The notes: generated from the letters alone by a model not told the origin. Positions 51,281-60,411 are shown, counted from the first letter of the stretch. The stretch is DNA of 64,000 nt from Aquibacillus koreensis (GCF_025154055.1 NZ_JAOALK010000032.1:1-64000), one strand, 5' to 3'. Numbers and translations: made by a program.

Positions 51281-52103
51281 AATAGTTAAATTCATCCGGA
51301 TGTGGTCCAGTTCGTTTATCTTGATCTAAAGCATCTATATGTTTTATTTCATCACTGGTAAGCTCAAAATCAAAAATATCAGCATTTTCTTTTTGTCTCT
51401 TGGCATGCACAGATTTAGGAATTGTAATGATATCACTTTGGAATTCCCATCGAATAATGATTTGCGCTGGCGTTTTGCTATATTTTTCTGCTAATTCGGT
51501 TAGCGTCGGATCATCTAAGTATCTAGCCTTTCCAAGTGGTGACCAAGCCTGTATTAAGATATCATGTTTTTTACAATACTCTCTTGTTTCGACTTGTGTT
51601 AACTGTGGATGAAGCTCTATCTGATTGATCATCGGTCTAATTTTCACGTCACTTAGTAAGTCCTCCAAATGATGTGGCAGAAAGTTACTTACACCAATTG
51701 CTCTTGCTTTTCCATCTTCATAAAATTCTTCAAGTGCTTTCCACGTTTCTTTATATTTTCCAGGAACTGGCCAGTGAACGAGATATAAATCCACATAATC
51801 CAGTCCAAGGCGATCTAGACTATTTTGGAATGCTTGTTTTGTATTTTCATACCCTTGTTCATCATTCCATACTTTCGTTGTTACAAAAATCTCTTCACGA
51901 GGTATGCCGCTTTCTCTAATTGCTTTTCCAACCCCTTCTTCATTCTCGTAAAAAGAGGCTGTATCAATATGACGATAGCCAATTTCTAGGGCAGACATGA
52001 CGGTATCATAAACACTTTGTCCATCTTCCACTTTGTACACACCAAGTCCTAGGGATGGTATCTCAACACCATTATGTAATTTGCTTGTTGTTGTTAAGCT
52101 CAT
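51279..52103 (-). CDS. Aldo-keto reductase (YvgN-like glyoxal reductase type)
   Basis: The 274-aa NADPH-dependent AKR has GYRHIDTASFYENEEGVGKAIRESG (Asp and Tyr of the catalytic tetrad), Lys in VTTKVWN, His in LYLVHWP, and SNFLPHHLEDLL. It is very similar in layout to B. subtilis YvgN, a glyoxal/methylglyoxal reductase. It would detoxify 2-oxoaldehydes in the cytoplasm. I start at the ATG at 52103, with GGGAG eight bases upstream, rather than 52109. Confidence 0.9.
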   Translation of the reverse strand: MSLTTTSKLHNGVEIPSLGLGVYKVEDGQSVYDTVMSALEIGYRHIDTASFYENEEGVGKAIRESGIPREEIFVTTKVWNDEQGYENTKQAFQNSLDRLGLDYVDLYLVHWPVPGKYKETWKALEEFYEDGKARAIGVSNFLPHHLEDLLSDVKIRPMINQIELHPQLTQVETREYCKKHDILIQAWSPLGKARYLDDPTLTELAEKYSKTPAQIIIRWEFQSDIITIPKSVHAKRQKENADIFDFELTSDEIKHIDALDQDKRTGPHPDEFNY

Positions 52104-52202
52104 TTTCATTACTCCCTTCCATATTAAGTATGTTCACCTATAGTTTAAAGGAATCGCACACATATTAGAAATGATATTACTTAAAGAGGTAGTTTCGTTC
52201 AT

Positions 52203-52250
52203 TAAAGGAATCGCGCTTGGATACCCAGAAAGCCAAGCGCGATTCTTTTT
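52203..52250. terminator. Terminator downstream of opuAA
   Basis: GAATCGCGCTTGG pairs perfectly with CCAAGCGCGATTC around a 12-base loop. T residues follow on the plus strand more than on the minus strand, though the gene it should serve (opuAA) is on the minus strand. Confidence 0.75.
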
Positions 52251-52255
52251 ATTCT

Positions 52256-53494
52256 TTATTCATTTACCTCATTATTTTGCATGTATCCGTGATATTCTCT
52301 ACTTTCTTCCACATCATCTGCAACTAATCCAGAAAGAACATGCACGCGCAAAATTAAACCTTCTAATTTATTATCTTCATTTACAACTGCTAAAGGAAAT
52401 TTAGATTCCAATGCTTTCGGAATGATATCATTGACATACTCTTCTTTTTTTACAACCGAAACATCCGTGTCCAACACATCTTCTAATGTCTTTTTCTCTT
52501 TCACACCTTTAATCGCTGCATCAATGGTGACAATTCCTTTTAAATGGCGGCCGCGATCAACAACAAACACACTCGAAATCCCATTTTCCTTCATTTCTTT
52601 AATCGCAACCTTCAGACCATCCTTCAATGAAACAAGTGCATTCGGTTTAAACATGATATTCTCAGCCTGTAAGATTTTTGAACGGTCAATATCTGCAATG
52701 AAGTCAGTAATATATTCATTAGCTGGTGATTCTAATATCTCTTCTGGTGTACCAACCTGAACAACTTTACCATCTTTCATAACAGCTACTCTGTCACCAA
52801 TCTTAAATGCTTCATTAACGTCATGTGTGATGAATATAATTGTTTTTTTCAGTCGCTCTTGAATATCAAGTAATTCTAACTGCATATCTCTTCTAATTAG
52901 TGGGTCTAGGGCACTAAAAGGTTCGTCCATGAGTAAAATATCAGGATCATTCGTTAATGCTCTAGCTAAACCTACACGTTGCTGCATACCACCAGATAAC
53001 TCTTCTGGATATTTATCTTCAAACCCTTTCAGCCCAACGATTTCTATATTATCTTGTGCAATCTTTTGCCTTTCTTCTTTTGATACATTTTTAATTTCTA
53101 AGCCGTACTCGACATTTTCCATGACTGTACGGTGATTAAATAATCCAAAATGTTGAAATACCATAGCAATCTTATCTTGACGAAATTTTCTAAGCTCAGA
53201 CGCGTTGTACTTTACAATATTCTCGTCATCTACCTTGATGGCACCATCTGTCGGTTTATTTAATAAGTTAAAACAACGGATTAATGTCGATTTACCGCTG
53301 CCAGACAACCCCATGATTACAAAAATTTCGCCTTCATTTATTTCCATGGAAGCATCATACACACCAACCGTATGATTTGTTTCTTTCAGGATTTCTGCTT
53401 TGCTCATGCCATCTCTAACCATCGGAATAACTGATTTTGGTTTTGGGCCAAAAATTTTAGAAACATGTTCAATCTTGATTTTATTTTTCGCCAT
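52256..53494 (-). CDS. opuAA: Glycine betaine ABC transporter, ATP-binding subunit
   Basis: The 412-aa ATPase has Walker A GLSGSGKST, signature LSGGMQQRVGLARAL, Walker B ILLMDEPFSALDP, and a C-terminal pair of CBS domains (about 275-400; ISSVFVVDRGRHLKGIVTID) that sense ionic strength in OpuA-type transporters. It energises osmoprotectant uptake. It overlaps opuAB by one codon boundary (TAATG). Confidence 0.94.
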   Translation of the reverse strand: MAKNKIKIEHVSKIFGPKPKSVIPMVRDGMSKAEILKETNHTVGVYDASMEINEGEIFVIMGLSGSGKSTLIRCFNLLNKPTDGAIKVDDENIVKYNASELRKFRQDKIAMVFQHFGLFNHRTVMENVEYGLEIKNVSKEERQKIAQDNIEIVGLKGFEDKYPEELSGGMQQRVGLARALTNDPDILLMDEPFSALDPLIRRDMQLELLDIQERLKKTIIFITHDVNEAFKIGDRVAVMKDGKVVQVGTPEEILESPANEYITDFIADIDRSKILQAENIMFKPNALVSLKDGLKVAIKEMKENGISSVFVVDRGRHLKGIVTIDAAIKGVKEKKTLEDVLDTDVSVVKKEEYVNDIIPKALESKFPLAVVNEDNKLEGLILRVHVLSGLVADDVEESREYHGYMQNNEVNE

Positions 53495-54351
53495 TACTTA
53501 GCCCTCCTATGTTTCTGAAACTTGTCAGCAACCCCACCAGTCACACGGTCAATTATAATTGCTAAAAAGACAATGCTTATCCCTGCTTCAAAACCTAATG
53601 CAATATCGATACGGTTAATTGAGATTAACACCTGTTCCCCTAAGCCTTTTGCACCAACCATAGAAGCAATGACTACCATTGCCAATGCCATCATCGTTGT
53701 TTGGTTAACCCCAGCCATGATCGTTGGTAAGGCTTGTGGAAGTTGTACCTTCTTTAACATTTGCCATCTAGACGAACCAAACGATTGTGCAGACTCAATG
53801 ACCTCCGGATCGACTCCTCGTATAGCTAATTCTGTAAGACGAATCACTGGTGGTAATGCGTATATTAATGTTGCAAAAATGGCTGAAACATTACCTAAAC
53901 CAAAGAAGAAGATGGCCGGAATTAAATAAACGAAACTAGGCATCGTCTGCATCGCATCTAATATCGGCCGCATTACTGACGAGAATCCTTTGCTAAATGC
54001 CATCCACACACCGATTGGAACTCCAATTACTAAACAAATAATCACAGCTGTCAGGACAATCGAAATCGTCATCATTAAATATTCCCATAGCCCAAATGTA
54101 CCAACTAAGAAAATAAAGACCGCGTAAAACACACCTGATAGGATCGATTTAAAATACCATCCAAGTAGAAAGATTAAAATAATAAAAACCCACCAAGGTA
54201 TCCAAGTTAAAACGTCACTAATTGCACCAATAAACCTTGATGAAATAAAAAAGATTAAATCAAACAATGGTTCTAATACTTCATCTAAAAAATTAACAAA
54301 ATCTTCAACGTAATCACCTAATTTGAATTCAATATCAGGAAAGTTACCCAT
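53494..54351 (-). CDS. opuAB: Glycine betaine ABC transporter, permease subunit
   Basis: The 285-aa permease has six or seven helices and the EAA-loop sequence VIESAQSFGSSRWQMLKKVQLPQALPTIMAGVNQTTMMALAMVVIASMVGAKGLGEQVL, the OpuAB/ProW signature. There is no ribosome-binding site near the ATG at 54351; GAGAGGTG lies about 30 bases upstream and an in-frame stop lies between, so the true start may differ or use leaderless-like initiation. It follows opuAC after a 141-bp gap that contains the opuAC terminator. Confidence 0.9.
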   Translation of the reverse strand: MGNFPDIEFKLGDYVEDFVNFLDEVLEPLFDLIFFISSRFIGAISDVLTWIPWWVFIILIFLLGWYFKSILSGVFYAVFIFLVGTFGLWEYLMMTISIVLTAVIICLVIGVPIGVWMAFSKGFSSVMRPILDAMQTMPSFVYLIPAIFFFGLGNVSAIFATLIYALPPVIRLTELAIRGVDPEVIESAQSFGSSRWQMLKKVQLPQALPTIMAGVNQTTMMALAMVVIASMVGAKGLGEQVLISINRIDIALGFEAGISIVFLAIIIDRVTGGVADKFQKHRRAK

Positions 54352-54456
54352 AGGAATAACTGCATCATAAACGCAGTCGTTTCACCTCTCTTTTTAGTAA
54401 TCATTGTCACCATGCTTTTAGTATGATGGAATCTGATAAACATATTCTCTTTTAGA

Positions 54457-54491
54457 GGAAAAATAGCTGGCCGTGGAGGCCAGCTATTTTA
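54457..54491 (-). terminator. Terminator of opuAC, inside the opuA locus
   Basis: AAAATAGCTGGCC pairs perfectly with GGCCAGCTATTTT around five bases. It lies directly after opuAC and before opuAB, so most transcripts should stop here and fewer continue into the membrane genes. Confidence 0.92.
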
Positions 54492-54492
54492 A

Positions 54493-55512
54493 TTACTCAA
54501 TGGCTTCAAGCACTTTAGTTGCTACATCTTCAGGTACCCAAGCTGTCCAATGATCTTGATGTTCTTTCATCCACCATTTTGCAGCTTCATCTGCATCTAC
54601 ATCATTTTCAGCCATATAGATTAAAGCTTCTTCTGTTAAAGCACTGCTTGTTTCGTAATTAGATAAGAAATCATATACTTCTGGTGCTTGCTCTGGAAAG
54701 TCTTTGTGTACAGCAACTACGACATCATTAGGTGGAAACTCGGTTGCTTTTGATTCTTCCCATGTCTCTTCATCATATTCAGGCTCTTCTAACAACCTAA
54801 GATCGTATTGTGCAGATACGGCAGTTGGAGTCCAGTAATAACCAACCCAACCTTCACCTGCTTCGTATGCATCTGCAAGTGAAGTTACAATAGCAGCATC
54901 AGAACCTGGCATGAAGTTATTCATCGTTTCACCAAGCCCATATGTTTCAAACTTTTGATCAATTATCTCAGCAGTAGCCCAACCACTTGGAGCATTTAAA
55001 ACACGCCCTCTCCCCGGGTCTTCAGGGTCTTCAAAAACTTCCGGATACTTTTTCAAGTCTTCTACCGTGTTTAAGTCTGGAGCTAAAGGTTCGATACCTC
55101 GTTCTGGATCACCCTCAATCACATACCTTGGAACATACAATCCTTGTGTATTGTCATTAAAGTTAGTAGAGACTCTTTCAATGTCTCCCTCATCTAATGC
55201 TTCTTCATATACTTCCTTGATATTGTCTGTCCAAACTTCCATATAGACGTTTACATCCCCTTCACGTAAACCTTGCACCGTAGCAGCAGTCGAACCTGGA
55301 ATAATATCTGTACTATAACCATATCCATTTTCAATTATCGTTTTCGCAACACTGTTATGAAATCTAATGCTATCCCATCCAGCATCAGCCAAAACAATCG
55401 TGTCTAATTGTTCCACATCAATTTCTCCTGCATCATTTCCTTCATCTGTTCCGCCACAAGCAGCAAGAACTAGTAGAAATATAGTCGATAATAATAACAA
55501 TAATTTTTTCAT
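54493..55512 (-). CDS. opuAC: Glycine betaine ABC transporter, substrate-binding lipoprotein
   Basis: The 339-aa lipoprotein (signal ending LLVLAAC, Cys19) has an OpuAC-type betaine-binding fold with DAGWDSIRFHNSVAK, LREGDVNVYMEVWTDNIK, LNAPSGWATAEII and GWVGYYWTPTA; the tryptophans of these segments are candidates for the aromatic cage around the quaternary ammonium. It is strikingly acidic (long Glu/Asp runs), a usual trait of surface proteins in halotolerant bacteria. The gene is upstream of opuAB/opuAA, the reverse of B. subtilis. AAAGGAG precedes the ATG. Confidence 0.92.
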   Translation of the reverse strand: MKKLLLLLSTIFLLVLAACGGTDEGNDAGEIDVEQLDTIVLADAGWDSIRFHNSVAKTIIENGYGYSTDIIPGSTAATVQGLREGDVNVYMEVWTDNIKEVYEEALDEGDIERVSTNFNDNTQGLYVPRYVIEGDPERGIEPLAPDLNTVEDLKKYPEVFEDPEDPGRGRVLNAPSGWATAEIIDQKFETYGLGETMNNFMPGSDAAIVTSLADAYEAGEGWVGYYWTPTAVSAQYDLRLLEEPEYDEETWEESKATEFPPNDVVVAVHKDFPEQAPEVYDFLSNYETSSALTEEALIYMAENDVDADEAAKWWMKEHQDHWTAWVPEDVATKVLEAIE

Positions 55513-55675
55513 GTTTGTGTCTCCTTTATCTGTTTTATTTTTAATATGTACAAGACATGCTAAACCATACAGTAAATAACATCTTTGTTGTTCTAGGAGG
55601 AATCTCTTTGTTTAGGACGGATTCTGTATAAACTGCGTCGTAACTTTCTTTAGATGAGTGGAAATCCAACGCTCC

Positions 55676-55843
55676 GGAAAAACACTCGCTTTCCTATGAG
55701 GAATCACGAAAAAGCCTTAACCCATGGCTTTTTCTAAGTTCAGATTCCTTTTGTGGGGAACGCTTCAGCTTCCTCGCTCGCAAAAAGCGCTCACTGCGGG
55801 ATCTTCAGACTGTTCCTTTCCCACAGGAGTCTCGTGTTTTTCC
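55676..55843 (-). repeat. Structured palindromic element, copy 1
   Basis: Ends pair: GGAAAAACAC (55676-55685) with GTGTTTTTCC (55834-55843). Inside, GGAATC with GATTCC (55700-55748) encloses AAAAAGCC with GGCTTTTT (55709-55733). Minus-strand order: ACTCCTGTGGGA, GAAGATCCCGCAG, CCCCAC, GGAATCTGAACTTAG, the inner hairpin, CGTGATTCC. The GAAGATCC...CTGA core is of a type scattered in many Bacillaceae genomes. Confidence 0.75.
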
Positions 55844-56011
55844 TCCGCTAGGATTGGCTTTCTATTAGAGTGAGAAGTAATATGTCTTGATCATGCGAGT
55901 ATTCACTTAAATCAACTGTTAAGATAAATTAGGAATCAATTGAGGAAAATGCATAGGCTTCCTTTTGGAACAGCACAAGTTCGACTTTAATTAAAGCAGT
56001 TATTAGCGGAG

Positions 56012-56186
56012 CAAGTGCAATTGGCGACACTCCTACGGGAACAGCGCGAGCCGAAGATCCACTCAGGAGCGCACTTTGCGACTGAGTTAGCTGAGGCCGT
56101 GCCCGCAAGAGGAATCTGTACTTAGAAAAATCCGGGTTCTGGGATTTTTCGTGATTCCTCCTCGGAAAGGGAGCCAATTGCACTTG
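56012..56186 (+). repeat. Structured palindromic element, copy 2
   Basis: Ends pair: CAAGTGCAATTGGC (56012-56025) with GCCAATTGCACTTG (56173-56186), perfect over 14 bp. Inside, GAGGAATC with GATTCCTC (56109-56160) encloses AAAAATCC with GGATTTTT (56126-56149), and ACTCAG with CTGAGT lies near the centre. Same order as copy 1 but in opposite orientation, with different stem sequences that still pair. Confidence 0.75.
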
Positions 56187-56261
56187 TGGAGCGGGTGGAG
56201 ATAGTTACGCCGCATTTTGTATCAACTCTGGCATTTGAATGCAATTTTTTTTGAAAATAGC

Positions 56262-56291
56262 AAAAAAAACACCACGATTAGTGGTGTTTTT
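56262..56291 (-). terminator. Terminator of the zinc-ribbon membrane gene
   Basis: AAAACACCAC pairs with GTGGTGTTTT around GATTA. The 5' arm includes the end of the coding region at 56278 and T residues follow on the minus strand. Confidence 0.88.
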
Positions 56292-56619
56292 GCTTCGGTA
56301 TCTTTAATTCGAAAAAAAAGATCGATATAACTCTCAAAAGTACTGGATATAAAGATAAGATGGCTACTAGATCTCCAATTTCCCCCAGCAAATCTGTAAC
56401 GAGTAAAACTATAGCTAGAACCGCCATAAGAATAATTCGTATATTTCCGGATGGACCATTTAGTGGTTTCCAGTAATTCCATACCGTAGTTCCTTCTTTT
56501 TCAACTTCCTGAAAACAGACGTAGTGAAAAGGCTGTAAACGCAAGAAGTTTGATCCCATTACAAGTTGATCTCGATCTTTAATTTCTTTATGACAATATC
56601 TGCAAACATTCGGAGTCAT
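56278..56619 (-). CDS. Zinc-ribbon membrane protein of unknown function (113 aa)
   Basis: The 113-aa protein has a Cys/His cluster near the N-terminus (CRYCHKEI, then FHYVCFQ), likely a zinc ribbon, and two membrane helices (about residues 62-80 and 85-105). The function is not recognised. I start at the ATG at 56619, with AGAGGA eight bases upstream; a longer frame to 56679 contains further Cys but no ribosome-binding site. It diverges from the marR gene at 56780. Confidence 0.68.
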   Translation of the reverse strand: MTPNVCRYCHKEIKDRDQLVMGSNFLRLQPFHYVCFQEVEKEGTTVWNYWKPLNGPSGNIRIILMAVLAIVLLVTDLLGEIGDLVAILSLYPVLLRVISIFFFELKIPKQKHH

Positions 56620-56720
56620 CCATTCGTTCCTCTCTACTTCATTTCCTCTATTATAACAACTTGGACATAAGAAGAACAAATAGGAACTTAATGTTGCTTT
56701 TATTTATAGAAGATGGTAAT

Positions 56721-56765
56721 TTATAATAGTTCACCCATTAAACTATTCATTAACTAAACTATATA
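56721..56765. promoter_or_regulatory. Possible MarR operator and promoter region
   Basis: ATAGTT and AAACTAT arms flank CACCCATT, followed by TTAACTAAACTAT, giving repeated AGTTtA/TAAACT half-sites just upstream of the regulator gene. TATAAT at 56721 could be a -10. MarR repressors usually bind such dyads in their own promoters. Confidence 0.4.
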
Positions 56766-56779
56766 ATGGAGGTGTAGCT

Positions 56780-57220
56780 ATGGAACATAGGAAGCTAAAT
56801 GAAATCATTGAAACGTACACTTCTTCTATGAATGAGGTAAATCGCCGAGTAAATGTGTTGATGAATGAACAAGTCCATCAGGAGCTCACAACCGACCAAT
56901 TTTCTACATTACGTTTTTTACAAAAAAAACAGCCGTGTACGAGTTCCGATATAGCACATGAGTTTTCGATAGGTAAAAGCGCGGTAACTGCGCAGGTAAA
57001 CCGTTTATACGAAAGAGGACTGATTGATCGAAAGCGGGATCAAGACGATCGCAGAATCGTTTATTTATCCTTAACAGCTGAAGGTAAAAAATTAATGGAA
57101 GACGGCACACAAAAACTTTATGACGTGCTAGGGGATATTTTATTGGAGTTTGATTCTAATGAAATAGAAACCTTTATTCAATCATTAGAGAAACTCGTAC
57201 GCATTTTAAGAGAGAATTAA
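56780..57220 (+). CDS. MarR-family transcriptional regulator
   Basis: The 146-aa winged-helix protein has TSSDIAHEFSIGKSAVTAQVNRLYERGLIDRKRDQDDRRIVYLSLTAEG, the MarR DNA-binding motif including the DxR wing. It precedes a large MMPL transporter by 18 bp, like B. subtilis ydgG-ydgH, so it probably represses that exporter until a ligand binds. GGAGGTG precedes the ATG. Confidence 0.9.
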   Translation: MEHRKLNEIIETYTSSMNEVNRRVNVLMNEQVHQELTTDQFSTLRFLQKKQPCTSSDIAHEFSIGKSAVTAQVNRLYERGLIDRKRDQDDRRIVYLSLTAEGKKLMEDGTQKLYDVLGDILLEFDSNEIETFIQSLEKLVRILREN

Positions 57221-57238
57221 TCAAGGGGGATTAGCTAG

Positions 57239-60200
57239 ATGAGAAAGATTTTACAATTTCGGTGGCCCATTTTTGTTTTATGGATTGTAACCGCAGTATC
57301 ATTATTACTTTTTTCACCTAACTTACAAGAGCTAGTTAGAGAAAAAGGACAAATTGGGGTACCTGAGGGATATTCATCTTCTGAAGCATCCGCATTATTA
57401 GGACAAATGTCTGAAGATAATGATGAAAATACTATTTCTGGTGTATTAGTCTTTCATGAAGAGCAAGCACTAACTGATCAGGAAAAGAATGAAGTGGCAG
57501 ACGTCATTTCCAAATTGGAAGAACAACAAGAAGCCTTAGGCGTTTCTAATATTCTAAACTTTACTGCAGATGAAAGAATTGAAGAACAAGTAGTATCCGA
57601 AGATGGAACAACCATCCTTGTCCCGATGGATGTAACGATTGAAGATAGAACAATTGAAGAGTCAAGAGATGTGATTTATAAAGCTGTTGAAGGAACAGAA
57701 ATTGATTATGCATTAACTGGTGAAGCCTATATTTCTAAAGATATCGTGGTTAACTCAGAAAAAGGCTTAAAAAAGACGGAGTTTATTACCGTTGGTTTTA
57801 TCTTAATTATCTTATTTATCGTATTTAAATCCTTGGTGGCTCCATTTATTCCACTATTAACAGTCGGAATAAGTTACTTAGCCGCACAAGGTATTGTATC
57901 GATCTTAGCTGAGACCGCCAATTTTCCCTTATCCACCTTTACCCAGATCTTCATGGTAGCGGTTATGTTTGGAATCGGTACAGACTACTGTATTTTATTA
58001 ATTAGTAGATTTAAAGAAGAACTTGCTAATCATGAAACGATTCAAGATGCCGTTGTGGCGACTTATAAATCTGGTGGAAAGACAATTTTCTTTGCTGGAT
58101 TAGCAGTGTTGATTGGTTTTTCAACCATTGGATTGTCTACGTTTTCGCTATATAAATCAGCTGTAGCTGTAGCGGTTGGTGTAGCGGTTGTACTTATTGC
58201 ATTGGCTACTTTAGTGCCTTTTTTCCTTGTTTTATTTGGAAAAAAACTTTTCTGGCCATTTGATAAAAACGTGTCTCATAGCGAAAGTAAGCTTTGGAAG
58301 TCCGTAGGTTTATTTGCATGGGGACGACCATTATTGGCATTACTGATTGTTCTTGTCATTGTCGTACCTAGTTTAGTAACTTTTGATGGTCAAAAGTCTT
58401 ATAACTCTTTAGAAGAAATTGGCGAAAACTATGATTCAGTAAAAGGATTTAATTGGTTGGCTGAAAGTGTTGGCCCTGGAGAGGCGATGCCTGCGACAGT
58501 AGTTTTGCAAACCGAAGAAAATATCGACGAAGCGAAAGAATTTCAGGATATTGAGACTATATCTGCGGCAATCGCTACTATTGATGGTGTGAAGTCTGTA
58601 AGAAGTGCTACACGTCCAACTGGTAAAATCATTGAAGATTTTACGATGAACAGTCAAACCGGAGCGTTAAGTGATGGTATTGGTGAAAGTGCATCAGGAA
58701 TTAATGAGATACAAAGTGGTTTAACCGATGCTTCAGATCAACTAAAAGAGTCAAGACCACAATTAAAAGAAGCTGAAACCGGTGTCGATCAATTATTGGA
58801 CGGTACCAAGCAAGCAAATAACGGAATTGGTGAAATGCAAAATGCACTAACTCAAATCCAAAACGGAATTTCTTCCGGTTCACAAGGTGCAGGTGAAGTA
58901 AAAGAGAATCTGAAAACGATTCAAACTAACCTTCAGCAAACCATTGATGGTAATAATGAGATATTAACAGGCTATCAAGAGCTTGAATCAGGACTAACAC
59001 CTTTACATGCAGGTTATCAAGGGTACACTCAATTATTGCAAGGTACTCTACAAACGCTAGATAACGTAGAAGCAAGTAATGAAGAATCGGTGAAAAACTT
59101 GGAAACAGCCAAAGGACAATTACATGCTGTTTTGAACGGAACCGAAGAAAACCCTGGCTTACTTACATTAAATGAAACATTTGAAAAGCAAGTCATTGGT
59201 GGGATTACGCAAGCCAACCAAGGATTCCAGCAAACAATCGATGGACAACAACAACTTGCTAACGGTCTAACTGAATTAATAGCTGGAATTGATCAGTTAC
59301 AAAATGGGTTAAATCAGGCTGCAGATGGACAACAACAGGTAGTTGATAATATCCCAAGCCTACAAGATGGTCTAGAGCAAATTTACGGCGGGCAAGAGGA
59401 ATTGCAAGGCGCCTTTAGCGATATGTATGACCAAATGGGACAGCTTACAAATGGCCTAGATCAGAGCACTGATGGCCTGAAGCAAGTTTCAGAGGGGCTA
59501 ACTCAAGTTCAAAATTATTTAGGTGAATTTTCGTCAGAAGAAGCAGCTCCAACTGTCAACATTCCAAAAGAAGCTTTAGAAAACGAAGCGTTCATGGAAG
59601 GAATTAAACCTTATTTAGCTGATACTAAAACCATTACTAAATTAGAAGTAGTCATGGAATCTAGTCCTTACTCAAAAGAGTCCATGGAAACGGTTGGCTT
59701 AATTAAACAATCAGTTGATGAGGCAGTGAAAGGTACTGTTTATGAAGATGCAACGATTGCAATCGGCGGTATTAGTAGTACGAATAATGACTTGCAGAAT
59801 ATCTCAGATGCAGATTATGCACGTACGGTCGTTTTAATGCTAGCCGGAATTTTTATCATCCTAGTCATTTTACTACGCTCGATTATTATGCCGTTGTACT
59901 TGATTGGATCCCTAATTCTAACGTATTTCACAGCAATGGGAATATCTGAATTTATCTTCGTTAATATCTTAGACTATGAAGGAATCAGTTGGGCAGTAAG
60001 TTTCTTCGCCTTTGTGATCCTAGTCGCATTAGGTATTGACTATAGTATTTTCTTGATGGATCGCTTTAATGAGAATATGCATCTAAGCATCAAAGAAGCA
60101 TTAATCCACGCAATGAAAAATATGGGTACGGTTATTATCTCGGCTGCTGTGATTTTAGGTGGAACATTTGCAGCAATGATGCCTTCTGGTGTTCTATCCT

Positions 60201-60334
60201 TATTACAAATTGCAACAGTAGTATTAACTGGACTTTTCCTATATGCGTTAATCATGCTACCTTTGTTTATTCCAGTTATGGTTCGATTGTTTGGAAAAGC
60301 AAATTGGTGGCCGTTTAGAAAGCCAAATGAGTAA
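57239..60334 (+). CDS. MMPL/RND-family transporter with a long periplasmic-type coiled region
   Basis: The 1031-aa protein has a first helix (about 8-24), a membrane cluster at about 175-395 (FGIGTDYCILLISRFKEE with the proton-relay Asp), a second cluster at about 860-1020 (VALGIDYSIFLMDRFNE) and, between them, a region of about 280 residues with repeated LxxGxxQxxxGLxQxxxG units predicted to form a coiled coil outside the membrane. That coiled region resembles YhgE/Pip-type domains. It probably exports a lipid-like or toxic substrate under control of the MarR gene upstream. Confidence 0.9.
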   Translation: MRKILQFRWPIFVLWIVTAVSLLLFSPNLQELVREKGQIGVPEGYSSSEASALLGQMSEDNDENTISGVLVFHEEQALTDQEKNEVADVISKLEEQQEALGVSNILNFTADERIEEQVVSEDGTTILVPMDVTIEDRTIEESRDVIYKAVEGTEIDYALTGEAYISKDIVVNSEKGLKKTEFITVGFILIILFIVFKSLVAPFIPLLTVGISYLAAQGIVSILAETANFPLSTFTQIFMVAVMFGIGTDYCILLISRFKEELANHETIQDAVVATYKSGGKTIFFAGLAVLIGFSTIGLSTFSLYKSAVAVAVGVAVVLIALATLVPFFLVLFGKKLFWPFDKNVSHSESKLWKSVGLFAWGRPLLALLIVLVIVVPSLVTFDGQKSYNSLEEIGENYDSVKGFNWLAESVGPGEAMPATVVLQTEENIDEAKEFQDIETISAAIATIDGVKSVRSATRPTGKIIEDFTMNSQTGALSDGIGESASGINEIQSGLTDASDQLKESRPQLKEAETGVDQLLDGTKQANNGIGEMQNALTQIQNGISSGSQGAGEVKENLKTIQTNLQQTIDGNNEILTGYQELESGLTPLHAGYQGYTQLLQGTLQTLDNVEASNEESVKNLETAKGQLHAVLNGTEENPGLLTLNETFEKQVIGGITQANQGFQQTIDGQQQLANGLTELIAGIDQLQNGLNQAADGQQQVVDNIPSLQDGLEQIYGGQEELQGAFSDMYDQMGQLTNGLDQSTDGLKQVSEGLTQVQNYLGEFSSEEAAPTVNIPKEALENEAFMEGIKPYLADTKTITKLEVVMESSPYSKESMETVGLIKQSVDEAVKGTVYEDATIAIGGISSTNNDLQNISDADYARTVVLMLAGIFIILVILLRSIIMPLYLIGSLILTYFTAMGISEFIFVNILDYEGISWAVSFFAFVILVALGIDYSIFLMDRFNENMHLSIKEALIHAMKNMGTVIISAAVILGGTFAAMMPSGVLSLLQIATVVLTGLFLYALIMLPLFIPVMVRLFGKANWWPFRKPNE

Positions 60335-60366
60335 ATAATTATAGTAAGGATGAATAGCTGATCATT

Positions 60367-60408
60367 GAAAAACACTTATCTCTTATAATTCATGAGATAA
60401 GTGTTTTT
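60367..60408. terminator. Bidirectional terminator
   Basis: AACACTTATCTC (60371-60382) pairs perfectly with GAGATAAGTGTT (60394-60405), with T runs on both strands, between the converging MMPL and secreted-protein genes. Confidence 0.95.
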
Positions 60409-60411
60409 ATT

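Larger units (their letters stand above)
55626..56220. repeat. Composite palindromic region bounded by inverted GCGTCGTAAC motifs
   Basis: The left edge is GTATAAACTGCGTCGTAAC (55626-55644). The right edge is the inverse of GATACAAAATGCGGCGTAAC (about 56204-56223). Inside are two inverted copies of a folded element (55676-55843 and 56012-56186). There is no coding potential and no ribosome-binding site. It fills most of the 760 bp between opuAC and the zinc-ribbon gene. Confidence 0.6.

Noticed and set aside
52203-52250. Terminator of an unseen plus-strand gene
   Set aside because: The T tract is better on the plus strand, but no plus-strand gene lies upstream; it most likely serves opuAA.
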